Source of the DNA: JBNKLG01 sp050292235
Lineage (GTDB): Bacteria > Pseudomonadota > Gammaproteobacteria > Chromatiales > Chromatiaceae
Reading direction: 5' to 3'
Assembly (NCBI GenBank): GCA_050292235.1
Contig: JBNKLG010000049.1
Span: 1 to 19,980 of the forward strand
DNA: 19,980 nt
Below, in pieces: positions 16,222 to 19,980 of the stretch (positions within the stretch are counted from its first letter, which is position 1; each line of letters begins with the position of its first letter). Position numbers and translations under genes: made by a program. The notes under the pieces are model-generated. The model worked only from the letters and a program-made list of their open reading frames with translations, was not told where the DNA came from and did no database searches.

Positions 16222-16290
16222 ACATCCGATGCAGGCAGAAACCAGCATTTTTCCCATCTGCCCAGGGCATTTCAAACAGCATTGCTCTCG

Positions 16291-16842
16291 TCACTTTTCG
16301 GCAAGGCCATACTCTGCCATCAGATCGGCCATGTCATCGCCAACGCCCCAGCCCCAGTCCTGGCCTTCGATCTGGACATGTTCAAGCCGCTCGACAAAGG
16401 ATACCTGCTGATTTGGCTCAAGCACCGCAATTGCCTTCAACGCCTGTTCGAACATGCGCACCAGTGCATTAAAGTAACCCTCGTCCTCCATGCCGCAGTC
16501 GCCAAGCAGGTTCATGCAGGACTCGCAATAAAATACGGTCAGCTCTGCCAATCCTTCCGGCCGTCCAATGGCTTTCTTGTAATCGGAGATGGCCTTCTTG
16601 GCCTTGGCGACCGAAACGTCCTGGTTGCGCATCACATCCGGACAAACCCAACGGTTAATGGTGAACTTGTAGGGTTCGAGCACATCCTCACCCAGTGCGA
16701 AGCGAGCATGGAGAAAGGCCTGATTATTCTTGCTGGCAGCATACAGATCCTGAATCAGACCCAGCAGCGCCGGACGGTCGAGGTCGGCAAGCTGGCGCTT
16801 GAGATCAGTCCAGGTTGGTTTTTTCTTAGCCAATTTTTTCAT
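16291..16842 (-). CDS. DUF6155 family protein
   Basis: A 183-residue, mostly helical, charged soluble protein with an N-terminal lysine-rich start (MKKLAKKKPTWTDLKRQL). The pattern LADLDRPALLGLIQDLYAASKNNQAFLHARF resembles DUF6155, which has no known function. Cysteines cluster at YCESCMNLLGDCG. I start it at the ATG at 16842; a GTG three codons upstream is in frame, and GTGGG lies just before the ATG. The start codon is 14 nt from the terminal repeat of an IS3-family remnant, so the original promoter may have been replaced by the insertion. It ends convergently, 69 nt from the DUF4166 stop. Confidence 0.7.
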   Translation of the reverse strand: MKKLAKKKPTWTDLKRQLADLDRPALLGLIQDLYAASKNNQAFLHARFALGEDVLEPYKFTINRWVCPDVMRNQDVSVAKAKKAISDYKKAIGRPEGLAELTVFYCESCMNLLGDCGMEDEGYFNALVRMFEQALKAIAVLEPNQQVSFVERLEHVQIEGQDWGWGVGDDMADLMAEYGLAEK

Positions 16843-16855
16843 GATACCCACTATT

Positions 16856-17122
16856 TGAATCGCCCCGGGTATCGCGGAGGCTGTTTGGTTTAAGTTAAGC
16901 AGCTCCCGCTATTTAGCGATTGAGTTGCTCGTAGTAGTTTGCCTCAGTTTCAACTGGAGGTATATGACCGAGTGGTCCCATCAATCGTTGATGGTTAAAC
17001 CAAGATACCCATTCCAAGGTTGCCAACTCTACAGATTCACGCGTTTTCCACGGCCCTCGACGATGGATCAGCTCAGCCTTGTACAGTCCATTGATTGTCG
17101 CGGCCAAGGCGTTGTCAAGGGA
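16856..17122 (-). mobile_element. 3' remnant of an IS3-family insertion sequence
   Basis: Only the right end of the element is left. A terminal inverted repeat of IS3 type is visible at about 16856-16880 (TGAATCGCCCCGGG then GCGGAGG). Inside it lies the end of the transposase frame. Homology stops at about 17116-17122, directly after the D of the family block YDNALAETINGL, where an in-frame stop and unrelated sequence begin. The other end of the IS is not in the window, so it is immobile unless helped in trans. Confidence 0.8.
16913..17122 (-). pseudogene. IS3-family transposase OrfB, C-terminal fragment
   Basis: About 70 residues match the C-terminal end of the IS3-type DDE integrase: DNALAATINGLYKAELIH, then WKTRESVELATLEWVSWFNHQRL, PLGHIPPVETEANYY and the stop at 16913. 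The final catalytic glutamate of the DDE triad normally lies just before or around this ALAETINGL block, where the sequence reads ALAATINGL, and the rest of the catalytic domain is missing. The fragment has no proper start codon and is not expected to be functional. Confidence 0.82.
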
Positions 17123-17366
17123 GAATTAGGTCTTGCATCGTAGCATAGCGAATTTAGGAAATACTATAATGCAAAACCTGACCACAGCCTCCCTGTACAG
17201 CCTCCTGGACCCCAGCCTCCTGCAAGGCCGTTAATTCCAAGGAGTCCCGTATTTTCCAGGGGCTCTCAAAACCCGGAGCAATTCAAAAAATACTTGCTAA
17301 GCGCTGGAGCGAAAAGTACCCGAAAACCAGTCGTTTCCGGCACAGTAGCGGGCTAACCTCTACACC
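17123..17366. other. Unassigned spacer between IS3 remnant and small exported-protein gene
   Basis: No gene is convincing here. A 21-codon plus-strand frame (17170-17235, starting MQNLTTASLY) ends early. It contains three spaced copies of CAGCCTCC at 17185, 17198 and 17213. AGGTCTTGCATCG at 17128-17140 looks like a degenerate copy of the AGGTCTTGAATCG repeat end seen at 18172 and may mark the junction that cut the IS3 element. The stretch is probably decayed mobile DNA. Confidence 0.4.
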
Positions 17367-17708
17367 TTATGGATTTATTCTCACCCAACCAACTTTAGGC
17401 CACAAAGTACTCCATTCATCTTTACAACCACAGGTTCTAACAGCAGCAAATTTTTTACCGGCCATAAATGCACTCAACATACTCGAAAACAGCTCCTTTG
17501 ATCCCGCATCATTCACATCGATTATAACTTTAGAAACATCTCCGCAATTATCAGGGTTGTCATTTGTTCTGCTATTAAAGCTAACAACTGTACTGCCTGT
17601 AGCGTGCGGTTCCATTTGTGTTATTTTACAATTTTCGCAAAATGTTTGGCAGCCAAACGTCTGCCCGATAGAACCCATAAGAAATGTAATTAAAATATAT
17701 TTTTTCAA
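17367..17708 (-). CDS. Small exported cysteine-rich protein, function unknown
   Basis: A 113-residue protein of no family I can name. The start is taken as TTG at 17708 because a strong AAGGAG ribosome site lies 6 nt upstream and the result begins MKKYILITFLMGSIG, a typical signal peptide. An upstream ATG at 17747 would bury this signal. The mature part has paired cysteines (CQTFCENC, then DNCGD and RTCGC), suggesting disulfides in the periplasm or outside the cell. The TFGC segment is a poor lipobox. The pattern of an early cysteine, a central FSSMLSAFMAGKK helix and a late cysteine before WSTLW...VRI recalls small secreted beta-rich proteins of Proteobacteria; this likeness is weak. It is AT-rich compared with the housekeeping genes and lies between two mobile remnants, so it was probably acquired. 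Confidence 0.65.
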   Translation of the reverse strand: MKKYILITFLMGSIGQTFGCQTFCENCKITQMEPHATGSTVVSFNSRTNDNPDNCGDVSKVIIDVNDAGSKELFSSMLSAFMAGKKFAAVRTCGCKDEWSTLWPKVGWVRINP

Positions 17709-17758
17709 TTTTTTCTCCTTAAACCTGAAGTAAAATAAATAACACACACAACCCGCAC

Positions 17759-17780
17759 AGCAGAACCCGAGCAGAACCCG
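17759..17780. repeat. 11-bp direct repeat, two copies
   Basis: AGCAGAACCCG occurs twice in tandem, at 17759-17769 and 17770-17780, directly next to the GGGGTCAGGTC end of the transposase element. It may be a target-side duplication or a slippage product. Confidence 0.5.
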
Positions 17781-17798
17781 GGGTCAGGTCTTTGATTT
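17780..17798. repeat. RAYT-type element end, copy 1
   Basis: GGGGTCAGGTCTTTGATTT matches the GGGTCAGGTCTTGAAT ends at 18169 and 18245. It overlaps the 3' end of the transposase fragment: the transposase stop codon (TGA, 17784-17786 on the minus strand) is part of the repeat GACCTGACCCC. This is what is expected for an element end rather than a chance match. Confidence 0.65.
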
Positions 17799-18167
17799 GT
17801 GATTCTTAATAATGCCACTCACGGTAGAATAGTGTAACCCAAAATACTGCCCGATTTCCTTTAGAGTATATCCTCCACTCTGGTAGGCCTCATATATTGC
17901 CGCGTTTCTGCTTTTGCCTGCTGCCTGATATACCTTAAGTGGCTTGGCCACAGGTCTTCTTTGCGAGAGAGGAACTTCACCCAACGCCTTATCCAAGTCA
18001 AGGTATCCTTGGATTTTATCAATATAGGAATCACTCCCAAGGTAGATTTGATTTTTCAGTTCCCGCCATGGTTCCGGCTGCACCTTCCCATCCACCACAA
18101 ATTGCTTATATACCTCAATAGCTTGCCGTTTTCTTTTCCCAAAAGCCGCCAAAACCCAATGGGCATA
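17784..18167 (-). pseudogene. REP-associated tyrosine transposase (Y1 HUH family), C-terminal fragment
   Basis: About 127 residues match the C-terminal part of RAYT/TnpA-REP proteins: HWVLAAFGKRKRQAIEVYKQFV, a PWRELKNQIYLGS block, QRRPVAKPL and a C-terminal helix-turn-helix GGYTLKEIGQYFGLHYSTVS. The whole N-terminal Y1 catalytic domain, with its HUH histidines and nucleophilic tyrosine, is gone. At 18168 the frame runs straight into a copy of the element-end repeat and then a stop, so there is no normal start; a TTG at 18152 is the first possible one. The fragment could still make a DNA-binding stub, but it is most simply read as a broken gene. Confidence 0.75.
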
Positions 18168-18168
18168 A

Positions 18169-18245
18169 GGGTCAGGTCTTGAATCGTGAATTTGCTAGCT
18201 AGTATAGACCTAAAACAACAGAATTCAAGATTCAAGACCTGACCC
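18169..18245. repeat. 77-bp MITE-like inverted repeat (RAYT element ends, copies 2 and 3)
   Basis: The left arm at 18169-18192 begins GGGTCAGGTCTTGAATC. The right arm at 18222-18245 is its reverse complement over 24 bp with one mismatch, leaving a 29-bp spacer. Both arms match the repeat at the 3' end of the adjacent transposase fragment. It is therefore likely a non-autonomous element of that transposase. It lies downstream of the immunity-like gene and could form a strong hairpin in its transcript. Confidence 0.75.
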
Positions 18246-18270
18246 TAAGCTCCACATGACCCTAAGCTCC
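18240..18270. repeat. 14-bp direct repeat, two copies
   Basis: TGACCCTAAGCTCC occurs at 18240-18253 and again at 18257-18270, followed by a shorter CTAAGCTC at about 18272. The first copy overlaps the right arm of the MITE-like repeat. The repeats suggest local duplication at the element edge. Confidence 0.55.
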
Positions 18271-18303
18271 TCTAAGCTCTTCTTACTAGGCTCCCTTTCC
18301 TGC

Positions 18304-18711
18304 TTACCTTTTCCTGATTGTATAGACTGCGAGCAAGGCTCCCAAGGAAACAAGTGCACTAAAAAACTCAACAATGAAGTTTTTATCGACATCCAAGTAT
18401 AATTCCTGGATAAGAAATACAGTAAGTACCAGAAACACACTAACATAGTATTTAAATAAAAACTTCTCCACAAGCTCAACATGACTCACAACCTTGGGCA
18501 TAAAATAATAGTATAGTCCAAATAGCATGGATGAAATAAAAATGACGCAAGAAACATATATTATTGTTTGGGTAATATCTGCGATCTCGTCAGGACTAAT
18601 CATTTCCCTTATTTTGTATATGCCACGCATATCTGTTGCCAGAGGTACACTAAAGAAAACAAAAGCAATACCTAGTATCATCGATATCATCAAGAGTCTT
18701 AATTTACGCAT
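18304..18711 (-). CDS. Small four-helix membrane protein, probable immunity protein of the Rhs tip
   Basis: A 135-residue, strongly hydrophobic protein. It starts at ATG 18711 (MRKLRLLMISM) with TTAGG about 6 nt upstream, only 4 nt after the Rhs stop codon. Four membrane helices are visible at about residues 5-24, 46-72, 85-107 and 114-132. No family is recognised. Its base composition is AT-rich, like the Rhs tip and unlike the Rhs core. A small gene directly after an Rhs C-terminal tip is nearly always the cognate immunity gene, so this role is inferred from position. A membrane location would fit a toxin that acts on the inner membrane or from the periplasm. A longer frame starting at 18777 overlaps the Rhs gene and is less likely. 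Confidence 0.72.
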   Translation of the reverse strand: MRKLRLLMISMILGIAFVFFSVPLATDMRGIYKIREMISPDEIADITQTIIYVSCVIFISSMLFGLYYYFMPKVVSHVELVEKFLFKYYVSVFLVLTVFLIQELYLDVDKNFIVEFFSALVSLGALLAVYTIRKR

Positions 18712-18715
18712 CTGC

Positions 18716-19980
18716 CTAAGGAATATTGTGAAGTGGGTAAGAATTTTTATTTGAAACATAATCAGACACGCTACCAAAGGAAACCCTTTCCGGCGTTGAC
18801 GTATAAATAACTTGTGCGCCAGCTGTCACCCTATACTGCTGCAATATTTCTAGAGCCATGGTATGCGTATTACTCAATCCATCAAACTGAACAGATTTAA
18901 TTCCACCAAAAAAACTATACTCTATATGCCCATTCCAATCTGATGCTTCAGCTGTGTACGCAATAGTTCGTACCTGTATATCAAGATTTTCAGTTATAGC
19001 TGCCACTCCACCCGTTGTTGCCGAAGCAGTTTCACTGATACCAAACAGCTGCATTGTTCTCGCTACAACCAAAGCCTTGAACGAACCCCATACAGACTTC
19101 TCTGCTATCCCAACAGGCTGCCAATCCGAAACATTTACTGATAATGTATCCTTATGAATATAGGTAGGTTTAGCTTTCATCTCCGCATTAAACAAATGCA
19201 CAAAAGCCGCCGTAACGGCCCCATTCATGAACTTCCCACCGCCCAGCTCAGCTGCAATCCCCCCAACCGTAGCAGCAATCAGCGTTCTACGTGCCGTGGT
19301 ACCGACCAGCCAGGATCCTGCTTTACTGAGGTTATTGATAAACCCTTCCGCTAACGACCCAAACATCCCCGGCAAGAATCCATTCTTGAACGTCCCACCT
19401 CGTGCTGTAGAGATCAGTCCCTGAGCTACCCCATGGGCAACCGCCTTGGCTATCCCGCCAAAGGGTATGTTCTCCCAAAAAGTCCCAAACCCATGCCCTA
19501 TCCCCGCAGTCACCCCCGCCGAGACCATCCCAAATATCGCCCCAATGGCCCCAGCCCTGAGCGCATCTCCGATACTGGCCCCATTGATCAGAGCAGTGAT
19601 GGTACTGACCGCAAACCCCAGCGCGGCCCCCGCTACGATCATGGTGGCGGTACTGAGTGTGGTGACGGCGGTAAAGAGGTTGGCGATACCCGCAACCAGG
19701 GCCGCCAGAAAGTGCCCACTGGGATCCGTATACTTCAGCGGATTATTCCGCACATAGGAGTAGCGGTTGTAGCTCTGGCTGTCACCCGGGTCCTGGACAT
19801 AGGTGTCGGCACTGAGGAACCGCCCCAGTTCCGGGTCGTAGACCCGGGCGTTCATGTGGATGAGGCCCATGTCGTCGAGGTGTTCGTGGCCGGTGAAGCC
19901 TCTGGTGGTGAGGCTCGGTAATGTGATGGCCAGGTCGTGACGCCAGTTGCCCGCTCTTCGTTTGCCGAAGGGGTCGTAGC
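18716..19980 (-). CDS. Rhs/YD-repeat protein, C-terminal end with variable toxin-like tip (5' end outside window)
   Basis: The last 421 or so residues of a large Rhs protein; the frame is open to the window edge. The conserved end of the Rhs core is clear: RGFTGHEHLDDMGLIHMNAR, VYDPELGRFLSAD, SYNRYSYVRNNPLKYTDPSGH (cleavage and shell-closing region). An Ala/Gly-rich, partly hydrophobic segment follows, ending GGGKFMNGAVTAAFVHLFNAE, a connector shared by many Rhs proteins. From about base 19180 to the stop, 154 residues form the variable tip, in visibly AT-richer DNA. I recognise no nuclease, deaminase or other toxin motif in the tip. Rhs proteins carry such tips as effectors, often through type VI secretion. 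The stop is 4 nt before a small membrane-protein gene. No VgrG or PAAR gene is in the window. Confidence 0.88.
   Translation of the reverse strand, partial: YDPFGKRRAGNWRHDLAITLPSLTTRGFTGHEHLDDMGLIHMNARVYDPELGRFLSADTYVQDPGDSQSYNRYSYVRNNPLKYTDPSGHFLAALVAGIANLFTAVTTLSTATMIVAGAALGFAVSTITALINGASIGDALRAGAIGAIFGMVSAGVTAGIGHGFGTFWENIPFGGIAKAVAHGVAQGLISTARGGTFKNGFLPGMFGSLAEGFINNLSKAGSWLVGTTARRTLIAATVGGIAAELGGGKFMNGAVTAAFVHLFNAEMKAKPTYIHKDTLSVNVSDWQPVGIAEKSVWGSFKALVVARTMQLFGISETASATTGGVAAITENLDIQVRTIAYTAEASDWNGHIEYSFFGGIKSVQFDGLSNTHTMALEILQQYRVTAGAQVIYTSTPERVSFGSVSDYVSNKNSYPLHNIP

Noticed and set aside
17170..17235. 21-codon plus-strand frame MQNLTTASLY... as a small gene
   Set aside because: Too short, no ribosome site of note, and set in decayed mobile DNA.
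17759..18270. Short repeats as a CRISPR array
   Set aside because: The copies are few, inverted or adjacent, and have no regular spacers; they are transposon ends and local duplications.
18712..18777. 22-residue N-terminal extension of the small membrane protein
   Set aside because: It would overlap the Rhs coding end; the ATG at 18711, 4 nt after the Rhs stop, is the better start.

Overview
The window looks like a gammaproteobacterial chromosome of moderately high GC. The strongest support is the minus-strand order miaB-phoH(ybeZ)-ybeY-corC(ybeX)-lnt, which is typical of Gammaproteobacteria. Class I fumarase, a DUF3334 protein, an ArsJ-type transporter and REP/RAYT-type repeats agree with this. 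I cannot name the genus; a free-living, possibly sulfur-oxidising lineage is only a guess.

Region 1 (1-3911) holds the 3' end of a class I fumarase gene, which abuts, tail to tail, a DUF3334/CheX-like gene. Next is a PocR-PAS-GAF-GGDEF diguanylate cyclase, with a perfect inverted repeat in its upstream region. The DUF3334 product carries an ExxN-x22-P signature of the CheC/CheX/FliY phosphatases and ends in a peptide very like the CheY-binding tail of CheZ.

Region 2 (3912-9047, minus strand) is a tightly overlapping housekeeping operon: tRNA methylthiolation (miaB), PhoH ATPase, 16S rRNA maturation endonuclease (ybeY), CBS-domain protein (corC) and apolipoprotein N-acyltransferase (lnt). Region 3 (9134-16221, plus strand) holds a response regulator with a TPR-rich tail and a sensorless histidine kinase. 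An orphan arsJ-like organoarsenical exporter sits directly in front of rsmA (ksgA). A REP-type repeat cluster follows, then a three-gene unit: an SDR/DoxX-like fusion, DUF2269 and DUF4166.

Region 4 (16291-19980, minus strand) is an accessory, partly decayed region of lower GC. At the right edge is the C-terminal end of an Rhs protein, whose AT-rich variable tip (about 154 residues, no family recognised) is followed 4 nt later by a small four-helix membrane protein, the usual toxin-immunity layout. Further down lie a near-perfect inverted-repeat element, the C-terminal stub of a REP-associated tyrosine transposase, a small exported cysteine-rich protein with a TTG start, the 3' end of an IS3-family element and a DUF6155 gene. 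The best candidates for undescribed biology are the Rhs tip with its membrane partner and the CheX-like protein with a CheZ-like tail.
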